Source of the DNA: Syntrophaceae bacterium
Lineage (GTDB): Bacteria > Desulfobacterota > Syntrophia > Syntrophales > Smithellaceae
NCBI GenBank assembly: GCA_009773315.1
Contig: WRPE01000004.1
Span: forward strand, 1 to 64,000
Direction of reading: 5' to 3'
DNA: 64,000 bases
A model generated the notes under the pieces. It was not told where the DNA came from and did not search any database. It saw only the letters and a program-made list of their open reading frames with translations. The position numbers and the translations under genes are program-made. Positions 24,628 to 33,189 of the stretch are shown one piece after another (position 1 is the stretch's first letter; each line of letters opens with the position of its first letter).

Positions 24628-26558
24628 CGGTTACAATCCGCGTAATCCGATCCTTTCTGATCGTTGCATCCTGTTTCGGGCTATTATGCTGTGAGATGAT
24701 TCAACCCACTCTGACGACGGATACGAAGTACCGTATCTGCAACCGGAGCGGTGATCTCAAAGAGGTAGCGGCCTCAGAAGCCATCCATAACGCACATCAG
24801 GGCATCATCGAAGGCAGCAACTGGGAGTTCGATAAAAAGGAAAACATCTTTCTGGAGGTGCATGTCAGAATAGCCGCCCCCGGCGACTATGAGATAGCGC
24901 TGGATTTTCATGAACCGTTTGAGAATCTCCGATTGCATACTTCTCTGGGGTTTGTGCGCGCGGGCCGGAAAGAGACGTTTCGCATCGGTCCACTGCCCTA
25001 TGAATTCCCTAAGCCTAGCTTTGCCGAAGTCTCCCTGCATCTCCTGAAGAAAGACGCCGGCGGCAAGGCGTTACTCATCGACGAAGTGGACACTTATTTC
25101 CTCCTGGATGCCGAGCAGGTCAACGACGCCGCACTGAATGGACTGGATACCCGCGGCCTCACGGCCCAGGCGCTTCTGGACAAGTATGCCCCCATCCTGA
25201 AAACAGATATCATCACCAATCCGAACACGGGCATCGTCTTTTTCGATTTGCCCCCCAAGAATATCGCCGCCATCCTTTCCGGTCCGCCTGAAAAGGGCGG
25301 AAAGGAGCAGGCCACCATCAAATGCGATCTTTGGAACGATCATGTGTTCACTGAATTGCCGACATCCGCAAACCGGCAGGAATTTAACGGCCGTAAGGAC
25401 GATTATTTTATCGACCTCCCGCAGCCTTTCAACAGCATTGCTGACCCATGGCGGGACATCGTTAACCGTTATCCCAACGCCATTTATGGACGGCTCGTCA
25501 GGACCCCGCTTATCTGGGGAGGCGCCCTGCACCGGGATGCCGTTGTCCTGCAGTACTGGCTGCCCTATTACGTCAATCACCTGTCCATCCTGAAAACCGA
25601 CCTCCAGGGCAAAAGCTGGATATGGAGCGCGGGCAACTATCATGAAGGCGAGGCGGAAAACATCGCCATTGTCCTGATCCCGGGGCCTCGCGGGCTCGAG
25701 CCGCTGTGCGCGGCATATTCCAAGCATTTCAAGGGGACGGCCGAACCTTGGGAGAATGTGAGAAAACACGCGCCGGACGGAATTCCCACGACGCACCCCG
25801 TTGTTTATGTGGCGAACGGTTCCCACGCCTCGTTCTTTTCTCCCGATCCAGGTGAAGTGTCGTGCGGAAGCGGCATCGATGCCGCTATGCATGGAGGCGG
25901 AGGGTTCTGGTACGGTGAAGAGAACTTCGGAAAGGTCAGAATGATGCCGCGTATCAATGAAATAAAATTCGGGAATGAGTATGATTTTCTGCTTTTTACG
26001 GGGCGTTTCGGCGGATCATACATTAAAGGCGCGACAAACATGTTTAACCGCAGCCCCTATATGTTCCCCTATATCCTCTATCCGAAATTTTCGATTACCG
26101 GGAGCTGGATTGCTGGTTCCGGCGTCAACCGGTGGATAGACCCAGCTTCGGAAATCCAGTATCAGGCGAAGATTCCCTCAAAACTCGGATACGACAACAG
26201 CAGAGCGCAGTTCAGGTTTGATACCAACCATGTCCGCATCAAAAAAGAACCGGGGCGGATCCGCATCGAGGATCTGGGATTCGTCTTTGAAAAGGATGGC
26301 CCGTCTCCTGCCAAAACGGTAGCCGTTTTTTTTCGGGATCGAACAGGAAAGCTCCAGAAGCTGGTCTCTTTTAAGGATGGTGTTCAACCGCCTTCCCTGA
26401 TTTATATCCCCGCGGATGCTGTTCAGAAAGAAAAAATCGAACTCGTCGCCTGCGACATAGTGGTCCCACCGTCACCTAAGCCACCTCTATCGAAGGAGCG
26501 TCACCAGGGAATATTCGAAACCTTTCTTGCGACAACAATAACTCTCGCAATCCCATAG
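24624..26558 (+). CDS. VPS62/DUF946-like protein with lipoprotein-like leader
   Basis: This 644-residue protein starts at a GTG at 24624 overlapping the preceding stop (GTGA), with GGGAGGGGGG upstream; a longer frame beginning at 24432 is antisense-like noise and is rejected. The N-terminus is a hydrophobic leader ending LLCCEM, close to but not a canonical lipobox. The C-terminal half carries WLPYYVNHLSILK, WSAGNYHEGEAENIAIVL, HPVVYVANGSHASFF and GGGFWYGEE, the HEGD-like and NGSHASYF-like motifs of the VPS62/DUF946 fold. Residues 100-230 have Pro-rich beta segments. Function is unknown; partnership with the preceding exported protein is inferred from the overlap. Confidence 0.6.
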   Translation: MTVTIRVIRSFLIVASCFGLLCCEMIQPTLTTDTKYRICNRSGDLKEVAASEAIHNAHQGIIEGSNWEFDKKENIFLEVHVRIAAPGDYEIALDFHEPFENLRLHTSLGFVRAGRKETFRIGPLPYEFPKPSFAEVSLHLLKKDAGGKALLIDEVDTYFLLDAEQVNDAALNGLDTRGLTAQALLDKYAPILKTDIITNPNTGIVFFDLPPKNIAAILSGPPEKGGKEQATIKCDLWNDHVFTELPTSANRQEFNGRKDDYFIDLPQPFNSIADPWRDIVNRYPNAIYGRLVRTPLIWGGALHRDAVVLQYWLPYYVNHLSILKTDLQGKSWIWSAGNYHEGEAENIAIVLIPGPRGLEPLCAAYSKHFKGTAEPWENVRKHAPDGIPTTHPVVYVANGSHASFFSPDPGEVSCGSGIDAAMHGGGGFWYGEENFGKVRMMPRINEIKFGNEYDFLLFTGRFGGSYIKGATNMFNRSPYMFPYILYPKFSITGSWIAGSGVNRWIDPASEIQYQAKIPSKLGYDNSRAQFRFDTNHVRIKKEPGRIRIEDLGFVFEKDGPSPAKTVAVFFRDRTGKLQKLVSFKDGVQPPSLIYIPADAVQKEKIELVACDIVVPPSPKPPLSKERHQGIFETFLATTITLAIP

Positions 26559-26634
26559 ATGACAGAGGGGCGCGATGCGATGAGCGAATGGCGGGCGACC
26601 ATGATTTTGTCAGACAGGCTTTGGGACAAATTGC

Positions 26635-28191
26635 TTAAACTTTTACGGTTACATCATAAACCCGGCCGTCTTTGATTACAAGCTGCGGGGAGCGGCAGGC
26701 CTCAATTTTTTCCAGAGGATTTTCTTTCAGCACAACCATATCCGCAAATTTCCCGATTTCAATCGTCCCGATTTTATCCGCCATCTGCAAAATCCGGGCA
26801 TTATTAATTGTAGCGCACTGCAATATTTCCTTGTTGCTAAAGCCCACACGCCCCAGCATCTCCATTTCCCGCCAGAGTGTTCCGTGATACACGAACGGTA
26901 CCCCCGAATCCGTGCCGCAGCCGATCAACACGCCCGCCTGCTTCATCTTTAAAAGATTTCCCGGCCCCTTAAGCAGAATATTAAAATATGTTTCCGGGCG
27001 AGGTAAAAATAATCTTTTTGCATATAAATTTTCACAGCCATACTTTTGATAATTTTTCAGAGAGGCCATGTTGGCTTGATGAATCGACGGCTCGATATCA
27101 TCGCTCAGTTGTGAATTCAGGTATTGGCGGCGGATGGCCATTTCATTGGCAATAAAGTCCGTGCGATATTGCAGGGGAAGTGCCCCGTAAGCTTCCTCGG
27201 CAGACAGCATCTGCGCAATAATCATCGTGGGAACAATGGCAATTTTCTTTCGAGCCATTTCGAGCACTTCCTCGTCGGAAAGCCCGGCATCCGCAATCGA
27301 ATGTTCCATCGAATTAAGTTCATAGCGCAGCGCGCGGTCAAAACCAAACTTTGTGTGAATATGTCCGGCGGTCGGCAGATGATGCTCCCGGGCAAACTTC
27401 ATAATTACGCCCAGATGCTCATCGGAATAGACGGTAATATCCGTAAGCCCGCACATCACAGACGTATCATCCATAGTCAGTTTGATAAACGACGCGCCGC
27501 CGGCGCTGTTTTGCTTCATCCCTTCTTCCAGTTCCCGGGTATCTTTAAACCATAAACAGGGATTGCCGGCAAAAGCCATGGCAATACCGGCAAAGATAGA
27601 GACATCTGCAGGATCAATGTCCGGATGACCGCCATGAATATTGGTAAACGCATTACAATAGACAACCCGTGGTCCCACGATATCACCTTTAGCGATCATA
27701 TCCAGACCATCCTGAAGCAGTTTGGGCATCGCCCCCATATCCCGAATGGTCGTCACACCATGAGCGAATTGTTGAATGAAATTTCTTTTGAACTGTCGAA
27801 GCGTTGTGAAGACGTCAAAAACATTTAACTGTGATTCGCCGGTCAAAGTGGCATGGCAATGCGCATCAATCATTCCCGGCATCAAATATTGATTTTTCAG
27901 ATCAAGAACGACAGCCCCTTGCTCCGGCGCCGGCAGCCCATCGGTTATTGCATCTATCATGCCCTGGCGGATCACCACTGTTTTGTCCAGATGAACAACA
28001 CCCTGAATAACGTCGATGATGTTACAATGGACAAGATGCAAAGCCTTGTTATCTGACGCTGCCATTGGGTTGTATCCGGGCAGCGCACCACACTCAGCGC
28101 TAGAGGGAAAAGCGACATACAGGCCGGTTGCTACTCCCGCCTTCAGAAGTTGCCGTCTGTTCATTAAACCGGTTTCATTTTTCTTTTCCAC
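26635..28191 (-). CDS. Exported amidohydrolase (imidazolonepropionase-like)
   Basis: This 518-residue metal-dependent hydrolase has the HxH motif MIDAHCHATL near residue 110. A Lys-containing strand lies in the SFIKLTMDD region, GHIHT near 285 provides the third His site, SMEHSI the next, and CGTDSG the catalytic Asp. A twin-Arg-like leader (NRRQLLKAGVATGLYVAF) suggests Tat export with a bound cofactor. The first codon is GTG at 28191, with AAAAGGAG 12 bases upstream; an ATG at 28164 begins exactly at the RR motif but lacks a ribosome site. Substrate may be a lactam, peptide-like or aryl amide. It forms no operon with its neighbours. Confidence 0.75.
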   Translation of the reverse strand: MEKKNETGLMNRRQLLKAGVATGLYVAFPSSAECGALPGYNPMAASDNKALHLVHCNIIDVIQGVVHLDKTVVIRQGMIDAITDGLPAPEQGAVVLDLKNQYLMPGMIDAHCHATLTGESQLNVFDVFTTLRQFKRNFIQQFAHGVTTIRDMGAMPKLLQDGLDMIAKGDIVGPRVVYCNAFTNIHGGHPDIDPADVSIFAGIAMAFAGNPCLWFKDTRELEEGMKQNSAGGASFIKLTMDDTSVMCGLTDITVYSDEHLGVIMKFAREHHLPTAGHIHTKFGFDRALRYELNSMEHSIADAGLSDEEVLEMARKKIAIVPTMIIAQMLSAEEAYGALPLQYRTDFIANEMAIRRQYLNSQLSDDIEPSIHQANMASLKNYQKYGCENLYAKRLFLPRPETYFNILLKGPGNLLKMKQAGVLIGCGTDSGVPFVYHGTLWREMEMLGRVGFSNKEILQCATINNARILQMADKIGTIEIGKFADMVVLKENPLEKIEACRSPQLVIKDGRVYDVTVKV

Positions 28192-28297
28192 GATATCACA
28201 TGGCTCCTTTTATTTTCTGCCTATTCATCCATCGCGTATTCTCCATGGTGTCAAGGGTAATTCGCGAGCTGGTAAAACCGTCCCCAGTTATATTGAG

Positions 28298-29422
28298 TTA
28301 GAGCCAGCGTTTAACATATAACAGGAGGTGCCCAAACAGTTTTCTCCACCACGGGCGTTGTGGGCAATCATCGATGGTTAATTCTTCGGCATGGGTCAGG
28401 TCGTTGAGGAACTGATCCTCAATGGTTTTCTTTGTCTGGGTCAAAGAAACGACGATTTCAGCTTCCAGATTTCTAAAAAAACTCAGATAGTCAAGATTGC
28501 TGGAGCCGACCGTTATCCAGTCGTCCAGAATCATAATTTTTGCGTGCAGCACGCCGCCCGTGTATTCATAAATTCTGACACCGGCTTTCAGAAGCGCTTG
28601 ATAAAACACAGCTGACGCCCACGTCATGAAAAATATATCCGAGTTTCCGGGAAGTAGTATCCGCACGTCAACACCCCGCCGTGCCGCTTTTTTCAAATAT
28701 CGGAGAACAGAGGCAATAGGCACAAAATAGGCGTTGGTGATCCAGATGCGTGTGCGAGTCTGAGCCATCCGCTTTAACAGATCAAGTCGCAACTTGCGCC
28801 GATGCCTATGATTTAAGCGGAAAGTCATCGGAGAAAATATCTGCCTGGGGACCAGGGATCGGTCATTGTCCCAGGCGCTGTTGAAGGCATACAGCAAATG
28901 CTCCATATCCAATCCTTCCAGTCGCAAAGCCGTATCGCGCCAATCCATCCCGCCCTGTGCGGCCGAAAGATGGAGCTGGGATACATTGAAACTGCCCACC
29001 CAGACCAGGCGGTGATCAATCATGCAGATTTTACGATGATTGCGACTATGGATGCTCGAAAGTAGACGTTGAAGCCTGGTCAACCATGGAAGACGGGGTA
29101 CCGCCAATTCCCAGTGGCGGACATTCCAGGGAAGGGGATGATAAATGCGCACCTGCACACCGGCATTGCTCAATAGCCGGGCCAGCGCGCCACTCGATTC
29201 AGAAGAACCGGCGCCATCCAACAGAAGCCGAACCGCAACACCCCGGCGGCTTGCCCGAGCCAGATGTTCCGCAACTTTCCTGCCCAAGGGATCCAGATCA
29301 AATATATACGTTTCAAAATCAATATGGGACGCGGACTGCTCAATATCCTGCATCAGAGTCGCATAGTACTCACCGGCTTCGGTAAAAACAGTTTCTTTGA
29401 TCTTTATAATTTGCTGCGACAT
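28298..29422 (-). CDS. Phospholipase D-family cardiolipin synthase-like enzyme
   Basis: This 374-residue protein has two HKD motifs: NHRKICMIDHRLVWVGSFN (about 132-150) and HAKIMILDDWITVGSSN (about 292-308), the latter with the GSxN continuation. The N-terminal DFETYIFDLDPLGR and HLARASRRGVAVRLLLDGAGS fit the ClsA/ClsB type. It would make cardiolipin from two phosphatidylglycerols or act as a phosphodiesterase. There is no N-terminal transmembrane pair, so the ClsB/ClsC-like short form is likelier. It lies 36 bases downstream of the orphan hicB on the same strand and may be cotranscribed with it. A GGGGACGGTT-type repeat (28276-28285, reversed) lies just beyond its stop. Confidence 0.8.
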   Translation of the reverse strand: MSQQIIKIKETVFTEAGEYYATLMQDIEQSASHIDFETYIFDLDPLGRKVAEHLARASRRGVAVRLLLDGAGSSESSGALARLLSNAGVQVRIYHPLPWNVRHWELAVPRLPWLTRLQRLLSSIHSRNHRKICMIDHRLVWVGSFNVSQLHLSAAQGGMDWRDTALRLEGLDMEHLLYAFNSAWDNDRSLVPRQIFSPMTFRLNHRHRRKLRLDLLKRMAQTRTRIWITNAYFVPIASVLRYLKKAARRGVDVRILLPGNSDIFFMTWASAVFYQALLKAGVRIYEYTGGVLHAKIMILDDWITVGSSNLDYLSFFRNLEAEIVVSLTQTKKTIEDQFLNDLTHAEELTIDDCPQRPWWRKLFGHLLLYVKRWL

Positions 29423-29458
29423 TGGGGGATGCCCTTAAGAAATAAAGTTGCTGTCCGC

Positions 29459-29800
29459 TTAATCCTCTTTGCCGTGCGGCTTTTTGCAGACTTCGGCAAG
29501 CCATGTGTTGACACTCTTTTTTTCGTGCCTGGCGACTAAGGTTAACACGCTATGAAGTGCCGGACTGACACGCACAACTGCGCGGTCGTCAGAAGGCTTT
29601 TCCGGTTCTTCGTTTCTTTCGGCGCAACGATCAAGATAAGAGTCAACGGCTTTCTCAAAGGCTTGCCTGATTTCCTTTACGGAATCACCCTGAAAAGTTA
29701 TGGAATGACTCATGCCGGAAATACGGCCAATAAGACATTCGTCTTTGCCGTTGTATTCAATCTTTGCACAATAGCCTTTATAGGTCATTGGCTTGTCCAT
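29459..29800 (-). CDS. hicB: HicB-family antitoxin, apparently orphan
   Basis: This 113-residue protein begins MDKPMTYKGYCAKIEYN and has GRISGMSHSITFQGDSVKEIRQAFEKAVDSYLD, the HicB degenerate RNase-H-like domain. A C-terminal RHH-type segment VRVSPALHSVLTLVARHEKKSVNTWLAEVCKK follows. GGAGGTAAAACC precedes the ATG at 29800. In a working pair, hicA would lie immediately upstream. Upstream (29833-30043) only a 61-codon minus-strand frame exists, whose FHRARPGK end vaguely recalls HicA, so the toxin is either absent or eroded. HicB normally represses its own promoter and binds HicA. Confidence 0.8.
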   Translation of the reverse strand: MDKPMTYKGYCAKIEYNGKDECLIGRISGMSHSITFQGDSVKEIRQAFEKAVDSYLDRCAERNEEPEKPSDDRAVVRVSPALHSVLTLVARHEKKSVNTWLAEVCKKPHGKED

Positions 29801-30357
29801 GGTTTTACCTCCAGTTGTTCCGGGAATCACGCGCTGCCTTTACCTGGTATGGCCTGGTTACTTACCGGGGCGGGCACGGTGGAAGTCGTCGCGTAAATCG
29901 CTTTTTTTGATCCCTATTTGAACCGCATCGATCAATTCACAATCTGTCGCAGGACCGAAGCTTCGATTTTTCGGCATTCCAAATTCCGGGGAGCAGGTTC
30001 GAAAAATATCGCGGTAATGATTTTGCGGTGTGTTCCTGCCCATGCTTTTTTATGATGCTAAATACTAATTGTCAATGATTGAGGTGTGCGCAGTTTGGGA
30101 GTTGGAGACTGGATTGATATTTTGAAGTACGTCCCCTATTACATATTGCGGAACATCCCTTGCTTATCATATTTTGTTTGTCAATATTTTTCTATGCTCG
30201 TTCTCGGTATCACGTATAGCAAGCTGAAATCCGTATTTGACAGAGCATGATATATGGTATAACTTTCAAACGGTAATTCTCAGAATTTATATACATTCCT
30301 GGGTACTCGTGAAAGTGCAGAAGATTTCAGTTTATATCTACTGACGGTGATTTTTTT
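29801..30357. other. Intergenic region upstream of hicB and of the cyclase
   Basis: About 550 bases hold no gene I can support. A minus-strand 61-codon frame (29858-30043) with codon use like coding DNA is the only candidate; its end FHRARPGK hints at a hicA relic but the rest does not match. The right half is AT-rich and holds a possible promoter for the cyclase at 30237-30263. No other repeat structure was noticed. Confidence 0.4.
30237..30263 (+). promoter_or_regulatory. Possible sigma-70-type promoter of the cyclase gene
   Basis: TTGACA (30237-30242) and TATAAC (30258-30263) are separated by 15 bases, shorter than the usual 17. The -10 has an extended G-T context. It lies about 95 bases upstream of the cyclase ATG. 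Confidence 0.35.
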
Positions 30358-31143
30358 ATGATACTCGATTCGATGAAGAACCTGTGTCAGGGTATCCAGG
30401 ATCAAAGATTTATTGATACGATGATATTGGATCATCTCCTTTCCTTGGCTATGATTCAGGATGATCAAATCCAGAAAAGGCTGCTGAAAGAATTGATCCG
30501 AGGGTACGTTCTTCTTGAAAAAAGAGTGGATGACCTGTTGAAGAACACGCTTCCGGAGGTGGTTGCCAATGAAATCAAATACAAAGGGCACTTTACACCT
30601 CGTTCTTACGACTGCACCATCATCTTTTTCGATATCGTAGAGTTTACCCACATGGCGGAAAAGATCCCCGGAAAACAGCTGATTGAACTGCTGAACATAA
30701 TCTGCTTGGGGTTGGACGACCTGATTGCAAACAACCTCGGAACGAAGATCAAGACGATCGGCGACGCTTACATGGCCGTATTCGGTGCGCCTTGCAAATA
30801 TGAGAATCATGCATTGATGGCTGTAAAAACCGGGCTGGGAGCGCTTAAGTTGGTCGATCTCTTCAACAGCCATTACGAGCAGAAGATAACAGTTCGCATC
30901 GGCATTCATACAGGCTCAGTCATAGCAGGCGTTATCGGAAAAGAGCGCATGCAATTCGATATTTTCGGTGACAACGTCAACATCGCATCGCGATATGAGT
31001 CATCCGGAATCGCGGGAAAGGTGAACGTCTCACAGGAGACATATCTCAGGACTCGCGATTTTTTCGAATATGAGGAAAGAGGAGATATTGCCCTAAAAAA
31101 CAAAGGCAACATGAAGGCTTATATTACTGTGAGGGAACTCTAA
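30358..31143 (+). CDS. Class III adenylate cyclase (soluble)
   Basis: This 261-residue protein makes cAMP from ATP. The cyclase homology domain spans about 80-255: IIFFDIVEFT (metal Asp92), KTIGDAYMAVFG (Lys132, metal Asp136), MQFDIFGDNVNIASR (Asp201, Asn209, Arg212). Lys132 and Asp201 are the pair that selects adenine over guanine, so it is an adenylyl, not guanylyl, cyclase, active as a homodimer. Residues 1-75 are helical (HLLSLAMIQDDQIQKRLLKELIRGYVLLEK) and resemble a signalling-helix linker. No transmembrane segment is seen. Its TAA overlaps the start of the next gene by one base (TAATGG), so the pair is coupled. A weak ribosome site precedes the ATG. Confidence 0.88.
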   Translation: MILDSMKNLCQGIQDQRFIDTMILDHLLSLAMIQDDQIQKRLLKELIRGYVLLEKRVDDLLKNTLPEVVANEIKYKGHFTPRSYDCTIIFFDIVEFTHMAEKIPGKQLIELLNIICLGLDDLIANNLGTKIKTIGDAYMAVFGAPCKYENHALMAVKTGLGALKLVDLFNSHYEQKITVRIGIHTGSVIAGVIGKERMQFDIFGDNVNIASRYESSGIAGKVNVSQETYLRTRDFFEYEERGDIALKNKGNMKAYITVREL

Positions 31144-31955
31144 TGGAACCGATCAAACAACATTACGACCATCCGGTCGAAATTGCGGATCATATCTTCT
31201 GGGTAGGTTTCCATGAAACAACATCAAATTTTCATTGCAATCCCTACCTCGTCGTGGAAGGGGATCAGGCAGTTTTAATCGATGCGGGAAGTCGCCCCGA
31301 TTTTGCCCTTGTCATGATGAAGATCCTTCAGACGGGCATTTCTCCCGATAACATTGTGGCGTTGATCTATCAACACATTGATCCCGATTTGTGCGGTTCT
31401 CTATCCAACATGATCGATATCTGTACAAACCCTGCACTGAAGGTTCTTTCTGAGCCTCAAAATAACATGTTTATCAGCTATTACATCGAGAGGGAGAAGC
31501 GATCCTTGCTGACGTCAATCGATGACTACAGCGCAGGATTTCCTCTAGGCGGGAGGATGCTTAAGTTTTTTAAAACCCCTTATGCTCACAACGCGGGCAG
31601 TTTCGTCACCAGTGACGTAAAGACAAAAACCCTATTCACGAGCGATCTTTTCGGAAGCATATCGAAGCAATGGGAACTTTTTATTGAGCTTGTAAGTGAC
31701 TGCCACACATGCACAGATTACAACCATTGTATCACCCTGAAAGAATATTGTCCCCTGCCGGATATCCTCGAATTTCATAAAAACGTTATGCCTTCAGAAA
31801 AGGCCCTTGAACATGCCATGAATGTCATCGGAAGCCTTGATATTGAAATGATCGCTCCGCAGCATGGGAGCATATTTTCAAACAAGAAGGATATACATTT
31901 CCTTATTGAACAGTTAAAGACACTCAAAGGGGTAGGAATCGACGGAATTTTATAG
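31143..31955 (+). CDS. Metallo-beta-lactamase-fold diiron protein (ODP/flavodiiron-like, no flavodoxin)
   Basis: This 270-residue protein has the metal-ligand sequence QHIDPDLCG (His78, Asp80, Asp82; the following His of flavodiiron proteins is Leu83). PYAHNAGSF gives the third-site His, TSDLFG the bridging Asp and PQHGS the last His. This set is that of oxygen-binding diiron (ODP/FprA-like) domains without the C-terminal flavodoxin, suggesting sensing or binding of O2 rather than reduction. A Cys-rich insert SDCHTCTDYNHCITLKEYC (about 181-200), which could bind another metal or form disulphides, is unusual. It overlaps the cyclase stop by one base, so the two are almost certainly coexpressed. 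Confidence 0.75.
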   Translation: MEPIKQHYDHPVEIADHIFWVGFHETTSNFHCNPYLVVEGDQAVLIDAGSRPDFALVMMKILQTGISPDNIVALIYQHIDPDLCGSLSNMIDICTNPALKVLSEPQNNMFISYYIEREKRSLLTSIDDYSAGFPLGGRMLKFFKTPYAHNAGSFVTSDVKTKTLFTSDLFGSISKQWELFIELVSDCHTCTDYNHCITLKEYCPLPDILEFHKNVMPSEKALEHAMNVIGSLDIEMIAPQHGSIFSNKKDIHFLIEQLKTLKGVGIDGIL

Positions 31956-31966
31956 AGATGATATCT

Positions 31967-32449
31967 TTATGGATTTGATTTTATATCATTGATTTTTTTC
32001 TGTATTATCATTTTGTGATCATACGTCTGCAAAAGGATATTTTTCATCAGGGATTGATATTCAATGTCGGTTGTTTTTACAATCTCAGCATAATGTGACT
32101 CCAAAATGGATTGTTCTGTATCCCTGGCGAGAATCAGTAATTTTTCGCGGGGGACTGCCCCTTCCTTCACTCTTTTTAGATTATCGTTTACTCCGGCAAT
32201 CGCTGTATGGAGGGCTAAAAGGTTAAAAGGCCGTCCCACTTCAAAGACATTCTGTTTTTTTACAATGATCTCCCGCATCTTTTGAAGGTTTTCAGCATGC
32301 CGCAGCTCCGCATGGGCCAAGCTCTCCCAGATTGCCTGATCTTCCTTCCACGTATCAGCGCATTGTTTATAGAAGTCAGACAGAGCCAGTTCGTGTTGCA
32401 TCATGGAATCGAGAACTTTTGCGATTTTATCAATATCGGTAATGTTCAT
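31967..32449 (-). CDS. Ferritin-like/rubrerythrin-type diiron protein
   Basis: This 160-residue four-helix-bundle protein has HELALSDFYKQCAD (Glu20) and LAHAELRHAENL (Glu48-x-x-His51) in the first helix pair. The second pair has ILESHYAEIV and a later YDHKMI in which the usual ExxH is incomplete. The first half-site is therefore convincing and the second degenerate. It converges with the diiron protein, leaving 11 bases between the stops. Ferritin-like proteins of this size (DUF2202/rubrerythrin fragments) are common in anaerobes under oxidative stress. The ATG is at 32449 with weak upstream AAGGGATAAAAT. Confidence 0.65.
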   Translation of the reverse strand: MNITDIDKIAKVLDSMMQHELALSDFYKQCADTWKEDQAIWESLAHAELRHAENLQKMREIIVKKQNVFEVGRPFNLLALHTAIAGVNDNLKRVKEGAVPREKLLILARDTEQSILESHYAEIVKTTDIEYQSLMKNILLQTYDHKMIIQKKINDIKSNP

Positions 32450-32558
32450 TATAATTTTATCCCTTCCTGATAAAGATTAAGATATCTCAATTCAGTTTTG
32501 AAATTATATGATAAATATGTCTTTTTTGCAAAACGGAATTAAGTTGATATTTATTTGT

Positions 32559-32603
32559 AAGGAAAAAAGGGGACGGTTCTAAAGGAAAAAAGGGGACGGT
32601 TCT
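32559..32603 (+). repeat. Two tandem 22-base repeats upstream of the RAYT gene
   Basis: AAGGAAAAAAGGGGACGGTT with a following CT occurs at 32559-32580 and again at 32582-32603, one base apart. The GGGGACGGTT core also occurs at 45329-45338 and, reversed, at 28276-28285. Such repeats are typical of REP-like elements linked to RAYT transposases. Confidence 0.9.
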
Positions 32604-33189
32604 ATTTATTGACAACAACGCTCAGTTTGGGTAATAAAAGCTCATGCCAAGATCAGCAAGGATAGCGCCGAAAGAATTTGTCTATCATGCCCTGACCAGA
32701 GGAAATAATAAGCAGGATGTGTTTAAAGATGACGAAGATTTCAGAAAATACATCGAAATACTCTGGAAGTATAAGAATCAATACAAGTTTAAGCTGTATC
32801 ACTATGTTTTGATGTCCAACCATGTCCATCTGGTAATGGAAACCACACAAGAGGGTGGCGAGTTATTCCAGATCATGAAAGGGATCAACCTCTCCTATGC
32901 CCAACAGTACAAAAAGAAATACATTTATACAGGTCACTTCTGGCAGGACAGGTATAAGAGCATCATGATTTCCAAAGACGAGTATCTTCTGGCCTGCGGC
33001 AGCTACGTGGAATTGAACCCTGTTCGTGCCGGGATGGTGAAAAACCCGAAGGATTATCCATGGAGCAGTTACGGGGTCAATGCTTACGGGAAAAAAGATG
33101 ATTTAATCGATCAGCACATTATCTTTCATAAACTTTCGACGGACGAATCGGTTAGAAAAGAAGTCAGATGCTGAAAATAAATAGAACCG
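32597..33189 (+). mobile_element. RAYT/REP element unit with 14-bp inverted ends
   Basis: CGGTTCTATTTATT (32597-32610) is the exact reverse complement of AATAAATAGAACCG (33176-33189). They flank the RAYT gene (32644-33174). Target-site duplication was not seen. The left end is embedded in the second 22-base repeat, while the right end continues into CGTCCC, an imperfect copy of the CGTCCCC of the left repeat. Confidence 0.7.
32644..33174 (+). CDS. REP-associated tyrosine transposase (RAYT; IS200-like Y1)
   Basis: This 176-residue protein begins MPRSARIAPKEFVYHALTRGNN and has the HUH motif MSNHVHLVM (near residue 60), where His and His bind a divalent metal. YIYTGHFWQDRYKSIMI follows, then SYVELNPVRAGMVKNPKDYPWSSY, the signature of the RAYT subgroup of IS200/IS605 enzymes. 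The catalytic Tyr is not assigned with certainty; DEYLLACGSYVELNP offers two candidates. RAYTs recognise REP hairpins rather than carry classic insertion-sequence ends. Matching inverted ends and tandem repeats around it fit a small non-autonomous repeat family of the host. Confidence 0.88.
   Translation: MPRSARIAPKEFVYHALTRGNNKQDVFKDDEDFRKYIEILWKYKNQYKFKLYHYVLMSNHVHLVMETTQEGGELFQIMKGINLSYAQQYKKKYIYTGHFWQDRYKSIMISKDEYLLACGSYVELNPVRAGMVKNPKDYPWSSYGVNAYGKKDDLIDQHIIFHKLSTDESVRKEVRC

Noticed and set aside
29858-30043. A functional hicA gene before hicB
   Set aside because: Only the last eight residues (FHRARPGK) recall HicA. The rest does not match, and the frame ends 58 bases before the hicB start, whereas hicA and hicB normally overlap or nearly touch.
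32559-32603. CRISPR array
   Set aside because: Only two repeat units are present with a one-base gap, so there is no spacer. They belong to the RAYT/REP element.
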